Origin: Mesonia algae
Lineage (GTDB): Bacteria > Bacteroidota > Bacteroidia > Flavobacteriales > Flavobacteriaceae
Assembly: GCF_003253545.1 (NCBI RefSeq)
Contig: NZ_QKYV01000005.1
Span: 186,001 to 250,000, forward strand
Length of the DNA stretch: 64,000 nt
Direction of reading: 5' to 3'
A model generated the notes under the pieces. It made no database searches, was not told the origin of the DNA, and worked only from the letters and a program-made list of their open reading frames with translations. Shown piece by piece: positions 54,131 to 63,555 of the stretch (within the stretch, counting starts at the first letter, position 1; the number at the start of each line of letters is the position of its first letter). Both the position numbers and the translations under genes were made by a program.

Positions 54131-54484
54131 TTACTGGATTTTTTTAGCTTCTAAAGTCTCCCAGTAATCGTAAGCTCTTCTTAAATGTGGAATTACAATG
54201 GTACCACCAATTAGTGTACCAATACTTAAGGTTTCCATAATTTGATCTTTAGACATTCCGCTACTGTGACTAGATTCTAAATGATACTTTACACAGTCAT
54301 CACAACGCAATACTAAAGAAGCTACTAAGCCTAATAATTCTTTTGTTTGTTTATCTAGAGCGCCTTCAGTAAAAGCATTCGTGTCTAGATTAAAAATTCT
54401 TTTTAAAACCTTATTGTTTTCTCCAAGAATCTTATCATTCATCTTTTGGCGATAAGCATTAAACTCATCTACTTGATCACTCAT
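54131..54484 (-). CDS. Carboxymuconolactone-decarboxylase (AhpD-like) family protein
   Basis: A 117-aa all-helical protein with a CxxC in [18 protein letters not shown], the AhpD-type redox motif (Cys, Cys, then His). Probably a peroxidase or reductase partner and not a decarboxylase. It lies between tatC (3 bases) and lptB (14 bases), an order often seen in Bacteroidota. Confidence 0.92.
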   Translation of the reverse strand: MSDQVDEFNAYRQKMNDKILGENNKVLKRIFNLDTNAFTEGALDKQTKELLGLVASLVLRCDDCVKYHLESSHSSGMSKDQIMETLSIGTLIGGTIVIPHLRRAYDYWETLEAKKIQ

Positions 54485-54487
54485 TTC

Positions 54488-55324
54488 TTAATTTTTAGCA
54501 ATTGATTTTTCTTTTTTTCTTTCTTTTCTTATTACAAAAGCAGAGATGTAAATGCTCACTTCATATAAAATCATCACAGGAATAGCTACTATAATTTGGC
54601 TCGCAATATCTGGAGGAGTAATTAAAGCTGAGATAATTAAGACGCCTACCAAAGCAAATTTCCTATATTTTCTAAGTATTTCTGGAGTTACTAGTCCTAT
54701 TTTTGTTAGTAAAAACATAATAATAGGAAGTTCAAAAATCACCCCACAAGCTAATGAAGAAGCTCTTACTAAACCAAAATAACTACTTAAATCAATATCA
54801 TTAAAAACCTCTTCACTCACCTGGTAAGTTCCTAAAAAGTTAATAGATAGAGGAGAAATTACATAATAACCAAAAAGCACTCCTAAAAAGAATAGGAAAG
54901 AGGCTATAAAAATAAAACCTTTAGAAGCTTTCTTCTCATTAGCATGTAGTGCAGGAGATATAAAACGCCAAAATTCATACAGTACATAAGGAAAAGCTAC
55001 AATAAATCCAGCGGTAATAGAAGTCCATATATGTGCACTAAACTGCCCTGCCATTTGCCTACTTTGTATTCTAAAAGGAATTTCAGTAAAACAAAAACTC
55101 TCATCCATTCCCATAGAAGAAGCGATATTACATAGAACCCTATACGTAATAAAATTAGGATCTTTAGGGCCAAAAAGTATTCCGAATATAAAGTCTTTAG
55201 CGATAAAAGCAACTGCGCCGGCAATTACAATGGCTAGGGTCGATCTAATTAAATGCCATCTTAAATCTTCTAGATGATCTAGAAAAGACATTTCTTCAGG
55301 GTTTTTAGCTTCTCTCTTTGCCAT
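54488..55324 (-). CDS. tatC: Sec-independent protein translocase TatC
   Basis: Exports folded proteins with twin-arginine signals. A 278-aa protein with six membrane helices. The conserved N-terminus MSFLDHLEDLRWHLIRS and the FPYVLYEFWRFISPAL loop are diagnostic. tatA is not nearby. It is tightly packed after the kdsD-like gene (4 bases). Confidence 0.96.
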   Translation of the reverse strand: MAKREAKNPEEMSFLDHLEDLRWHLIRSTLAIVIAGAVAFIAKDFIFGILFGPKDPNFITYRVLCNIASSMGMDESFCFTEIPFRIQSRQMAGQFSAHIWTSITAGFIVAFPYVLYEFWRFISPALHANEKKASKGFIFIASFLFFLGVLFGYYVISPLSINFLGTYQVSEEVFNDIDLSSYFGLVRASSLACGVIFELPIIMFLLTKIGLVTPEILRKYRKFALVGVLIISALITPPDIASQIIVAIPVMILYEVSIYISAFVIRKERKKEKSIAKN

Positions 55325-55328
55325 AGGC

Positions 55329-56294
55329 TTATATAATTCCTTCTTTTATAAGATTGTGCAAATGTACAATACCTGCATACTTTCCTTTATTGTCTTTAGC
55401 AATTAATTGTGATATTCCGTTCTCTTCCAAAATGTCCATGGCATCTACCGCCATCGCATGATTGTCGATTGTTTTGGGAGAAGCTCCCATAATATCTTTA
55501 GCTTTTAGCTGAGAAAAATCTTCATTCTTTGTGAGCATTCTACGAATATCTCCATCGGTTATGATCCCAACAATTTCTTCATTTTCAATCACAGCAGTAA
55601 CACCCAGCATTTTTTCTGAAATTTCTATAATTACTTTATTGATAGAAGTATTAGGAGTCACCTGTGGTTTTTGATTTTCTGAAGTAATATCACTTATTCT
55701 TAAATATAATTTTTTTCCTAAAGCCCCACCCGGATGATACTTAGCAAAATCTTTACTAGAAAAACCTCTTAGGTGCAATAGGCAAACGGCTAACGCGTCT
55801 CCTAATACCAATTGTGCCGTTGTACTAGTAGTAGGCGCAAGATTGTTAGGACATGCTTCTTTATCGATATACGCATTTAATACATAGTCAGATTGCTTTC
55901 CTAAAAAAGAATCCTTATTTCCTGTGATACCAATCAAGGTATTTTTAAAATTTTTGATAAGAGGGACTAAGACTTTAATTTCGGGAGTATTCCCACTTTT
56001 AGAAATACATATTACTGTATCATCTTTTAAAATTGTTCCTAAGTCTCCGTGAATAGCATCTGCAGCGTGCATAAAAATAGCAGGAGTGCCCGTACTGTTT
56101 AAAGTAGCCACAATTTTGGTAGCAATAATAGCACTTTTGCCAATTCCTGTAATAATTACCCTACCTTTGGAGTTATAGATATGTTGAACCGCATGCGCAA
56201 ATTCATCATTTAAATAATCTTGAAGTTTTTCAACGGCTTTTGCTTCATTAGAAATCGTATCTCTAGCGACAGAAAGTATGTTGGATGCTTGCAT
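55329..56294 (-). CDS. KpsF/GutQ-type sugar-phosphate isomerase (arabinose-5-phosphate isomerase)
   Basis: A 321-aa enzyme: SIS domain (about 30-180) with GIGKSAIIATKIVATLNSTG and HAADAIHGDLG, then two CBS domains (about 205-321; ITDGDIRRML). Converts ribulose 5-phosphate to arabinose 5-phosphate, the first step to Kdo. Function fits lptB in the same operon. A -7 box TACCTTTG (minus, 56358-56351) lies 57 bases before the start, in the gap shared with recQ. Confidence 0.94.
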   Translation of the reverse strand: MQASNILSVARDTISNEAKAVEKLQDYLNDEFAHAVQHIYNSKGRVIITGIGKSAIIATKIVATLNSTGTPAIFMHAADAIHGDLGTILKDDTVICISKSGNTPEIKVLVPLIKNFKNTLIGITGNKDSFLGKQSDYVLNAYIDKEACPNNLAPTTSTTAQLVLGDALAVCLLHLRGFSSKDFAKYHPGGALGKKLYLRISDITSENQKPQVTPNTSINKVIIEISEKMLGVTAVIENEEIVGIITDGDIRRMLTKNEDFSQLKAKDIMGASPKTIDNHAMAVDAMDILEENGISQLIAKDNKGKYAGIVHLHNLIKEGII

Positions 56295-56350
56295 TTAAAA
56301 TTTTAAATTTGAATTTGTAGGTACTAAAGAAAAATGTATCTTTAGTGTAA

Positions 56351-56358
56351 CAAAGGTA
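56351..56358 (-). promoter_or_regulatory. -7 element TACCTTTG of the kdsD-like operon
   Basis: Minus-strand TACCTTTG 57 bases before the start codon at 56294; no TTG at the usual spacing. Confidence 0.4.
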
Positions 56359-56386
56359 TGTAAAATTGTAACATTAAATAATCAGT

Positions 56387-58579
56387 TTGTCAGAAATCGA
56401 TTTACATCAAGAATTAAAGAAATATTTTGGCTTTAGCCAATTTAAGGGATTACAAGAAGAAGTAATTAAGAGTATAGTAGCTAAGGAACACACATTTGTC
56501 ATCATGCCTACGGGTGGTGGAAAATCGTTGTGTTATCAATTACCTGCGTTGATTAATGAAGGTACTGCTATTGTAGTTTCTCCTTTAATTGCTCTTATGA
56601 AAAATCAAGTAGATGCTTTACGCGGAATTTCTTCCGAACACGGTATAGCCCACGTGCTTAACAGTTCTTTAAACAAGACTGAAATTAAGCAGGTTAAAAA
56701 AGATATCTCTGAAGGAATCACTAAATTGCTTTATGTAGCGCCCGAATCTCTTACCAAAGAAGAGAATGTGGAGTTTTTACGTGGAGAAAAAATCTCTTTT
56801 TTAGCCATAGACGAAGCACATTGTATTAGCGAATGGGGTCATGATTTTAGACCAGAATATAGAAACTTAAGAAGTATTATAAAGCGAATAGGAGATAATA
56901 TACCTATTATAGCGCTTACAGCAACAGCAACCCCTAAAGTTCAAGAAGATATTCTTAAAAACTTAGGAGTCACGAATGCTAATACCTTTAAAGCTTCCTT
57001 TAATAGACCCAATCTTTACTACGAGGTAAGACCAAAAACAGCCAATGTAGATGCCGATATCATTCGTTTTGTGAAGCAAAATGAAGGAAAAAGCGGGATT
57101 GTCTACTGTTTAAGTCGGAAAAAAGTAGAAGAATTGGCACAAACCCTACAAGTAAATGGAGTTTCGGCCGTTCCCTATCATGCAGGTTTAGACGCTAAAA
57201 CTAGAGCCAAGCATCAAGACATGTTCTTAATGGAAGATGTAGATGTCGTAGTGGCAACCATTGCTTTTGGGATGGGAATCGATAAACCCGACGTTCGTTT
57301 TGTGATCCATCATGATATTCCAAAAAGTATAGAAAGTTATTACCAAGAAACCGGTAGAGCAGGACGAGATGGAGGCGAAGGACATTGTTTAGCTTTTTAC
57401 GCTTATAAGGACATTGAGAAACTCGAGAAATTTATGAGCGGTAAACCCGTGGCCGAACAAGAAATAGGTCACGCGTTATTACAAGAAGTAGTGGCTTATG
57501 CAGAGACATCGATGTCGCGTAGAAAATTTATACTTCATTATTTCGGCGAAGAATTTAACGGCGGAAAAGAAGATGGGGTAGATATGGATGATAACGTTCA
57601 GAATCCCAAAAAGCAAATTGAAGCTCAACCCGAAGTAGAATTGCTTTTAAAAACTGTAAAAACGACCAATCAACTCTATAAATCTAAAGAAGTAGTAAAT
57701 ACCCTTATCGGAAAATCTAATGCGCTCATTAAATCGCATAAAACCGATGAGATTGCTCTTTTTGGAAAAGGTAAATACAAGGACGCTCCTTTTTGGATGG
57801 CTCTTATCCGCCAAGTATTAGTTGCTGGTTATTTAAAGAAAGATATCGAAACCTACGGAGTAGTAAAAATTACTGAAAAGGGGAAAGAGTATATTAAAAA
57901 TCCTGTCTCTTTTATGATGACAGAAGATCATAGTTACGATAGCCAAACAGATACTAAGAATATAATTTCAACAAAATCTGGAGGAGCAACAGATGAGCGA
58001 CTCATGAAAATGCTCAAAGATTTGAGAAAAAAGGTAGCTAAGAAAAAAGAAGTTCCACCATTTGTGGTTTTTCAAGATCCTTCTTTAGAAGATATGGCTA
58101 CAAAATACCCTATTACGTTAGAAGAATTGAGTAATATTCACGGGGTAGGAGATGGAAAAGCTAAAAAATTCGGGAAAGAATTCATTCAGCTTATCTCTAA
58201 TTATGTAGAAGAAAATGATATTCTTCGTCCAGATGATATGATCGTTAAATCTACTGGAGCTAACAGCGGATTAAAACTATATATCATTCAAAATGTAGAT
58301 AGAAAACTTCCTTTACCCGATATCGCTTCTTCTAAGGGTATGGAAATGAAAAATTTTATAAAAGAAGTTGAGGCTATTGTTTATAGTGGTACCAAACTAA
58401 ATATTTCGTATTGGATAGACGAACTTTTTGATGAAGAGCAACAAGAAGAATTACACGATTACTTTTTAGAAGCAGAAACTGATGGTATCGAAGAGGCTAT
58501 GGAAGAATTTGATGGCGATTACGAAGATGAAGATCTACGTTTGTATCGCATTAAATTTATGAGCGAAGTAGCCAATTAG
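56387..58579 (+). CDS. recQ: ATP-dependent DNA helicase RecQ
   Basis: 3'-5' helicase for recombination and fork repair. 730 aa: helicase core with Walker A PTGGGKS (41-47), DEAH (142-145), motif VI QETGRAGRDG, then a winged-helix RQC region (about 460-520). An HRDC domain (about 550-620, ITLEELSNIHGVGDGKAKKFG) and an acidic C-terminal extension rich in Asp/Glu complete it. The start is TTG at 56387; no in-frame ATG lies upstream. A terminator follows. Confidence 0.95.
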   Translation: MSEIDLHQELKKYFGFSQFKGLQEEVIKSIVAKEHTFVIMPTGGGKSLCYQLPALINEGTAIVVSPLIALMKNQVDALRGISSEHGIAHVLNSSLNKTEIKQVKKDISEGITKLLYVAPESLTKEENVEFLRGEKISFLAIDEAHCISEWGHDFRPEYRNLRSIIKRIGDNIPIIALTATATPKVQEDILKNLGVTNANTFKASFNRPNLYYEVRPKTANVDADIIRFVKQNEGKSGIVYCLSRKKVEELAQTLQVNGVSAVPYHAGLDAKTRAKHQDMFLMEDVDVVVATIAFGMGIDKPDVRFVIHHDIPKSIESYYQETGRAGRDGGEGHCLAFYAYKDIEKLEKFMSGKPVAEQEIGHALLQEVVAYAETSMSRRKFILHYFGEEFNGGKEDGVDMDDNVQNPKKQIEAQPEVELLLKTVKTTNQLYKSKEVVNTLIGKSNALIKSHKTDEIALFGKGKYKDAPFWMALIRQVLVAGYLKKDIETYGVVKITEKGKEYIKNPVSFMMTEDHSYDSQTDTKNIISTKSGGATDERLMKMLKDLRKKVAKKKEVPPFVVFQDPSLEDMATKYPITLEELSNIHGVGDGKAKKFGKEFIQLISNYVEENDILRPDDMIVKSTGANSGLKLYIIQNVDRKLPLPDIASSKGMEMKNFIKEVEAIVYSGTKLNISYWIDELFDEEQQEELHDYFLEAETDGIEEAMEEFDGDYEDEDLRLYRIKFMSEVAN

Positions 58580-58601
58580 AAAAAAAAATAATATTGAATA
58601 C

Positions 58602-58645
58602 AAAAACCTGATTTCTAATAGTTTTAGAAGTCAGGTTTTTCTTTT
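58602..58645 (+). terminator. Intrinsic terminator of recQ
   Basis: 16-base stem (58602-58617 with 58625-58640, one G-U type mismatch) around a 7-base loop, followed by T-rich sequence. Confidence 0.82.
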
Positions 58646-58668
58646 TAGGAAAAGCCCTAAGAACAACT

Positions 58669-58676
58669 TATCTTTG
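58669..58676 (+). promoter_or_regulatory. -7 element TATCTTTG of the immunophilin gene
   Basis: TATCTTTG 22 bases before the ATG at 58699; no TTG at the usual spacing. Confidence 0.45.
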
Positions 58677-58698
58677 GACTTTTAATAAAACAATTACT

Positions 58699-59628
58699 AT
58701 GGAAAACGGATTATACGCTAAATTTACGACCAATAAAGGAGACATCTTAGTTAAGTTAACCCATGATAAAACTCCCGGTACTGTGGGGAATTTTGTGGGA
58801 CTTGCTGAAGGAAAAATCAAAAATGACGCTAAAGCGGAAGGAACACCGTATTACGACGGACTTAAGTTTCACCGTGTGATAGAAGATTTTATGATTCAAG
58901 GAGGAGATCCTAAAGGTAGCGGAGCAGGAGGACCTGGTTACCAATTTGAGGATGAAATTCATGCAAATCTAAAACACGATGAGCCAGGGATTTTATCTAT
59001 GGCAAATGCAGGACCAGGAACTAACGGAAGTCAGTTTTTTATCACTCACGTACCTACACCTTGGTTAGACGGTAAGCATACTGTTTTTGGGAAAGTAGTA
59101 GAAGGAAAAGAAATTGTAGATAAAATTCAGCAGGGAGATAAAATTGAAAAATTAAGTATAGAAAGAGTAGGGGAAGAAGCTGAGAGCTTTGACGCAAAAG
59201 CTGCTTTTGAAAAATTTAATGCTTCTAAGGCAGAAAGAGAAGCTGAAGCGAAAAAACAAGAAGAAGAAAAAATGAAGTCACTAACCGAAGGGATGACAAA
59301 AACCGATAGCGGCTTACATTATAAAATCACGCAAGAAGGTAAAGGATCAAAACCAAATAAAGGAAGCAACGTTTCTGTACATTATAAAGGAATGTTAACC
59401 GATGGGACTGTATTTGATTCATCTTTTAAAAGAAATCAACCTATACAATTTCCAGTAGGAATGGGTCATGTAATCGCAGGATGGGATGAAGGAGTTATGT
59501 TATTAAACGAAGGAGATAAAGCAACGTTTGTAATTCCGTCTCATTTAGGATATGGAGCGCAAGGAGCTGGTGGTGTAATTCCTCCAAATGCAACTTTAAT
59601 CTTTGATGTAGAGTTGGTGAAAGCTTAA
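58699..59628 (+). CDS. Dual-family immunophilin: cyclophilin-FKBP peptidyl-prolyl isomerase
   Basis: A 309-aa cytosolic protein (no signal peptide). Residues about 5-165 are a cyclophilin ([20 protein letters not shown], then [20 protein letters not shown]). A charged helical linker (about 166-200, Glu/Lys/Ala) follows. Residues about 205-309 are an FKBP domain ([18 protein letters not shown], then [18 protein letters not shown] and [23 protein letters not shown]). Both families' active-site residues look intact. Such fusions were described in Flavobacterium and Toxoplasma; they are rare elsewhere. Confidence 0.95.
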   Translation: MENGLYAKFTTNKGDILVKLTHDKTPGTVGNFVGLAEGKIKNDAKAEGTPYYDGLKFHRVIEDFMIQGGDPKGSGAGGPGYQFEDEIHANLKHDEPGILSMANAGPGTNGSQFFITHVPTPWLDGKHTVFGKVVEGKEIVDKIQQGDKIEKLSIERVGEEAESFDAKAAFEKFNASKAEREAEAKKQEEEKMKSLTEGMTKTDSGLHYKITQEGKGSKPNKGSNVSVHYKGMLTDGTVFDSSFKRNQPIQFPVGMGHVIAGWDEGVMLLNEGDKATFVIPSHLGYGAQGAGGVIPPNATLIFDVELVKA

Positions 59629-59657
59629 TTCACTATTTAAAATACAATTACCTTATT

Positions 59658-59688
59658 AAAAAAGCTATTCTTCTAGAGTAGCTTTTTT
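59658..59688. terminator. Bidirectional terminator between the immunophilin and redoxin genes
   Basis: Stem AAAAAAGCTA / TAGCTTTTTT around an 11-base loop; lies over the stop of the convergent redoxin gene. Confidence 0.75.
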
Positions 59689-60238
59689 ATTTCCATTTTA
59701 TACTACAGCCTACACTAGGCTTTTGAAGCTGAGGTATAGGCCTGCTATTAAAAAGAGCATCTAATACTTCTCGCACACTTCTTCCGTTGACGGCAATTCC
59801 ATTTTGAGGTCTAGAATCGTCTAACTGTCCGTGATAAACCAATTCCGCGGAAGCGTTGTAAACGTAGAAATCTGGGGTGCAAACAGCCTTATATTTTTTA
59901 GCAACACGCTGACTCTCATCATACAAATAGGGGAATGTAAAATGATATTTTCTGGCGAATAACCACATATGTTCTAAGCCGTCTGCTGGATATTGTTTGG
60001 CGTCGTTACTAGAAATCGCTACAAAACCAAAACCTAAAACTCGGTAATCATTAGCTAGTCTTACTAATTCATCTGCCACGTGTTTTACGAACGGACAGTG
60101 GTTACAAATAAACATGATGACCGTTCCTTTTTCCCCCTGTATATCGGCTAAGCTATAAAGGTTATTGGTGCTGGCATCTAACAGAGAAAAATCGGGTGCT
60201 TTTTCACCTAATTTTATTTGAGAAGACTCTAGTTTCAT
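59687..60238 (-). CDS. Redoxin/AhpC-TSA-type thioredoxin family protein
   Basis: A 183-aa cytosolic thioredoxin-fold protein: KAPDFSLLDASTNN, then ICNHCPFVKHVADEL with CNHC (Cys45, Cys48) and a cis-Pro loop CTPDFYV. The CNHCP motif is common in flavobacterial 'thioredoxin family' proteins. The substrate is unknown. A TTCCGCGGAAGCG palindrome lies in the gene (59843-59855). Confidence 0.9.
   Translation of the reverse strand: MKLESSQIKLGEKAPDFSLLDASTNNLYSLADIQGEKGTVIMFICNHCPFVKHVADELVRLANDYRVLGFGFVAISSNDAKQYPADGLEHMWLFARKYHFTFPYLYDESQRVAKKYKAVCTPDFYVYNASAELVYHGQLDDSRPQNGIAVNGRSVREVLDALFNSRPIPQLQKPSVGCSIKWK
59843..59855. repeat. In-gene palindrome TTCCGCGGAAGCG
   Basis: Third exact copy of TTCCGCGGAA in this window, inside the redoxin gene and read as A-S-A-E. 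Confidence 0.65.
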
Positions 60239-60282
60239 ATCTTTTCTTTAATTTTAAATTTAATAAAAATTAAAACTATTTG

Positions 60283-60382
60283 GGCATTCCTGCTTAAAAA
60301 AAAAGCAGGTCGGGCTTTCCGCTGTATTTTCTATCTCGCAAAAAAAAGCGAGAAAGAAAGATGCCGCTGCAATCCCTAATGC
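60283..60382 (+). repeat. Intergenic structured repeat, copy B
   Basis: A 100-bp element starting GGGCATT and ending AATGC. First hairpin CCTGCTT/AAGCAGG (60290-60309), conserved centre GGTCGGGCTTTCCGCTGTAT, second hairpin CTCGC-A8-GCGAG (60335-60352), conserved right end GATGCCGCTGCAATCCC. Same layout as copy A at 40243-40335; terminal pairs GCATT/AATGC here versus GCAAT/ATTGC there. Confidence 0.78.
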
Positions 60383-60396
60383 AAAACTTAAAAAAG

Positions 60397-60732
60397 ATGA
60401 AAGAAATAACTTGGAGTGATTTTGAAAAAGTAGATATGCGTGTGGGTACTATCATAGAGGTAAACGATTTTCCTAAAGCTAGAAAACCAGCCTACCAACT
60501 TAAAGTTGATTTTGGGGCAGAAATTGGGATTAGAAAAACTTCGGCACAAATTACAAAACGCTATGCTAAAGAAGATTTAGTAGGTAAACAAACCATCGCG
60601 GTGGTTAATTTTCCTAAAAAACAAATCGCCAATTTTATGAGTGAATGTTTAGTAATGGGAGCTGTTGATGGAGATGAGATTACTTTAATACAACCCGAAG
60701 CTCAAATTGAAAATGGTTTAAGAATAGGTTGA
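60397..60732 (+). CDS. CsaA-like tRNA-binding domain protein
   Basis: A 111-aa OB-fold protein of the tRNA-binding/CsaA family: SDFEKVDMRVGTIIEVNDFP at the N-terminus, a VDFGAEIGIRKTSAQI strand and the late NFMSECLVMG. CsaA is thought to be a chaperone or RNA-binding factor. The ATG at 60397 gives the conserved start; an upstream ATG at 60361 lies inside the structured repeat and is rejected. Confidence 0.92.
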   Translation: MKEITWSDFEKVDMRVGTIIEVNDFPKARKPAYQLKVDFGAEIGIRKTSAQITKRYAKEDLVGKQTIAVVNFPKKQIANFMSECLVMGAVDGDEITLIQPEAQIENGLRIG

Positions 60733-60854
60733 TATTATCATTTAAAAAAATATAGGTTTCATTCAGCAAGTAATTAGTGGTATTTAGAAAGTCAGTAAGC
60801 GTTTTAAGTGTTGATTTATAGAAATTTGGGTGTTTAATAAATAATACTCAAACT

Positions 60855-62372
60855 ATGAAACGAACATTACTTTCTTTATTCTGCCTAGCTAGTGCTAGCC
60901 TTTTTGCTCAAAATGTATACATTCCCGATCCAGATTTAAAAAATGTTTTAATTAGTCACACAGGAATAAATACCAATGGAGATGGAGAAATTAGCTATCC
61001 TGAAGCGAATGCTTATACGGGGATAATTTCTGCTCCTAATTTAACTATTTCAGATTTAACCGGTTTAGAGGCTTTCCCAAATATTACGGAAGTATTCTTG
61101 CCTAATAATAATATTAGTTTTGCCAATTTTACTGCTAATACAGCTTTAACTAAAATTGCAATAGGTTTAAACCCGTTAACAACCTTAGATGTAACAGGAC
61201 TTACCAATCTTACCTCATTAGGAGCAGATTATACGCTAAGTCTTGCCTCTATAGATTTAAGTACCAACGTAAATTTAGAGGTTTTAAACTTATCAAACAA
61301 TCAGCTAAGCACGTTAGATATTTCTAACAATCCTAACTTGGTCAATTTTTTGGCAGGACTTAACCAATTAACAACGATAGATTTAAGTAATAATACAGCT
61401 ATTGAAATGTTAAACTTGCACCAAAATAACCTAAGCAGTTTAGATTTAAGCAATCAAACTAATTTAACTAGGTTTGCTTTAGATTCTAATAATTTAACTG
61501 CCTCTAGTTTAATCTTACCTAATACATCAACCGTTACCATTGCTTATTTGAGTGATAATCCATTAGGAAGTATAGATGTAAGTAGTTTTACTAATTTAGA
61601 AAAACTAAAAGTAAATAATACCAATCTTAGTACCATAGATCTTTCTAGCAATACCGTTTTAGAAGAATTAGAGGCAAATACTAATAGCTTTACTTCTATA
61701 GATCTTTCTTCATTAGCTCAGCTTACAAGTTTAAAATTAGTAGAAAATAATCTTACCAGTATAGATTTATCTAACAACCCGGTACTTTCACAATTGTATG
61801 TAGGAGATAACGATTTAACTTCTTTGGATCTTACAAATAATCCAAACATATATCACTTAGAGCTACAAGATAATCTTTTCTCTAGTGTAGATGTTTCGAT
61901 GCTACCATCTTTAGGCTCTCTGTATGTTTCAGATAACGCTAACTTACAAATTATAAATATGGCTAACGCCAATAATGCTTCAATCTATCAATTTTTAGCA
62001 ACTAATTGTCCTAATCTTTCTTGTGTGCAATTAGATAATGGTTTTACGCCTCCTGCCACAAGCCCAGGTATTTCTTGGACTATAGATTCAGATAAAGACC
62101 CTAACACCATTTATGGTTATACTACTTGTACTTTAAGTACAGAACAAAATACATTAGAGAGCTTTTCTGTTTATCCAAATCCAGTACAAGATGTTCTTCA
62201 TATAGATGCAGCTTTTATGGTAGAGAAAGTTACTATTTACAACACTTTAGGTAAAAAAGTAGCAACTTCTTCTACTCAAACTATAGATGTAAGTTACTTA
62301 CCTAGCGGTATTTATTTTGCAGAGATTCTTTCTCAAGGTAATCGTGCTGTAAAGAGAATTATTAAAAATTAA
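60855..62372 (+). CDS. Leucine-rich repeat T9SS type A surface protein (505 aa)
   Basis: Signal peptide (about 1-18, ends FAQ), an N-terminal EF-hand-like loop (IPDPDLKNVLI, then NTNGDGEISYPEA), and about 13 leucine-rich repeats of about 21 residues (about 60-390, pattern LDLSNNxxLxxLxLxxNxLxx). A Cys-rich cap (CPNLSCVQLDN) and a T9SS C-terminal domain (about 430-505, SVYPNPVQDVLHI) complete it. LRR surface proteins often bind proteins or glycans. A related LRR lipoprotein begins 1.2 kb downstream. Confidence 0.92.
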   Translation: MKRTLLSLFCLASASLFAQNVYIPDPDLKNVLISHTGINTNGDGEISYPEANAYTGIISAPNLTISDLTGLEAFPNITEVFLPNNNISFANFTANTALTKIAIGLNPLTTLDVTGLTNLTSLGADYTLSLASIDLSTNVNLEVLNLSNNQLSTLDISNNPNLVNFLAGLNQLTTIDLSNNTAIEMLNLHQNNLSSLDLSNQTNLTRFALDSNNLTASSLILPNTSTVTIAYLSDNPLGSIDVSSFTNLEKLKVNNTNLSTIDLSSNTVLEELEANTNSFTSIDLSSLAQLTSLKLVENNLTSIDLSNNPVLSQLYVGDNDLTSLDLTNNPNIYHLELQDNLFSSVDVSMLPSLGSLYVSDNANLQIINMANANNASIYQFLATNCPNLSCVQLDNGFTPPATSPGISWTIDSDKDPNTIYGYTTCTLSTEQNTLESFSVYPNPVQDVLHIDAAFMVEKVTIYNTLGKKVATSSTQTIDVSYLPSGIYFAEILSQGNRAVKRIIKN

Positions 62373-62380
62373 TCATTTAT

Positions 62381-62416
62381 AAAAGCGCATACTGGTGGGG
62401 TAGTATGTGCTTTTGT
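62381..62416 (+). terminator. Intrinsic terminator after the LRR T9SS gene
   Basis: Stem AAAAGCGCATACT / AGTATGTGCTTTT (one G-U) around an 8-base loop, followed by T-rich sequence. It supports placing the next start at 62434 rather than 62407. Confidence 0.75.
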
Positions 62417-62433
62417 ATTTAAACCAATCTATT

Positions 62434-63543
62434 ATGAAAATCAAATTAAGTTTAATAATGTTGGCTATTAGCTTGTTTTACAGTATTTCTACCCAAGCAC
62501 AGTTTGGTAAAATGCTAAAAAATAAAGTTAAAAACGCAGCTAAAAATGTTGTAAAAAAAGAAGCCAGTACCACTACCAATTCTTCTTCAGGACCATCAGG
62601 TAGTGCTAGTAAAATGCCAGGCAGTGTACCTGGGAGTCCATATACAGAAGAAGCAGGTAATGTTACTACGAGTCTAAAATTTTTAGACCCAATGGGTTCG
62701 GTATATGCACATACTACGCATATGGTAACAGGGGCAAATTATAAAGAAGGTGAGTTAGAGCAAGGACACGCCGTAGTTATACAACCCGATTATGATTTAG
62801 AATATTCTTGGTTAGTTTTTATATCTCCTAAGGTGTTAGATGGTTTTGCTATTGGCGGTACACGTGTTTATGAGATGACTAACGGATCTTACATTGTTAA
62901 GCATCCAGCAGATCCTAATCAACAATTAGAGATAGGTATTACCGGACCTATTTTAAGCAGAATGTTGAAAGTAGAAGAAGATGTTTTTATTTTATATGCA
63001 GGGCAACAAGTAGGTGGTCACGCTTATAATGTACCTTCTTACATTGTTTTAGAAGATTTGTATATCATGAATGTAATTGCTCCAGAAGAAAAACTAGCAA
63101 ACTATACCAAAGAAGCATCGAAAAAAATAGCTGTAGAAATGGAAACCAAACTTAAAGCTAATTATGATGCTGCTGCCAAAGCAGATTTGGCAAGTATTAA
63201 AATTCCAGCTGCAGGAAAATTAAATAGTGATTCTAGCTTGAAGAATTTTGCCAAAACAGAAATTAATAAAGTGGTAGTAAAAGATGGCGGAGAGCTAATT
63301 CATGTAAATATTGAATCTAACGATTGGAATATTGTACATCATAAAGTAACAGGGAGACCTTTGTATAGATGGATTAAAGGAACCTTTACTGAAAAATTAA
63401 GAAGTGGTAAGTGTAAACTACAAGGCTATTTACTAAAACAACAATACAATGGTAGTAGCTATAGTAATACCACTTTTGGAGGAGTAATCCACGGCCAGAT
63501 GCCTTACGGTCAATATATAGATTGTAATAATACTAAACCATAA
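62434..63543 (+). CDS. Secreted protein of unknown function (369 aa)
   Basis: Signal peptide (KIKLSLIMLAISLFYSI, ends STQAQ). A Lys-rich amphipathic stretch (FGKMLKNKVKNAAKNVV) and a Ser/Thr-rich linker (about 50-75) follow, then a mixed alpha/beta body (about 85-369). There are two Cys near the end (SGKCKLQ, YIDCNN). No T9SS domain. It lies between two LRR genes on the same strand, so it may be part of one surface locus. I recognise no family. Confidence 0.75.
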   Translation: MKIKLSLIMLAISLFYSISTQAQFGKMLKNKVKNAAKNVVKKEASTTTNSSSGPSGSASKMPGSVPGSPYTEEAGNVTTSLKFLDPMGSVYAHTTHMVTGANYKEGELEQGHAVVIQPDYDLEYSWLVFISPKVLDGFAIGGTRVYEMTNGSYIVKHPADPNQQLEIGITGPILSRMLKVEEDVFILYAGQQVGGHAYNVPSYIVLEDLYIMNVIAPEEKLANYTKEASKKIAVEMETKLKANYDAAAKADLASIKIPAAGKLNSDSSLKNFAKTEINKVVVKDGGELIHVNIESNDWNIVHHKVTGRPLYRWIKGTFTEKLRSGKCKLQGYLLKQQYNGSSYSNTTFGGVIHGQMPYGQYIDCNNTKP

Positions 63544-63555
63544 ATATTATAAAAA

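Noticed and set aside
61200-61900. Short tandem repeats resembling a CRISPR or satellite
   Set aside because: The period of about 63 bases encodes in-frame leucine-rich repeats; there are no identical repeats with unique spacers.
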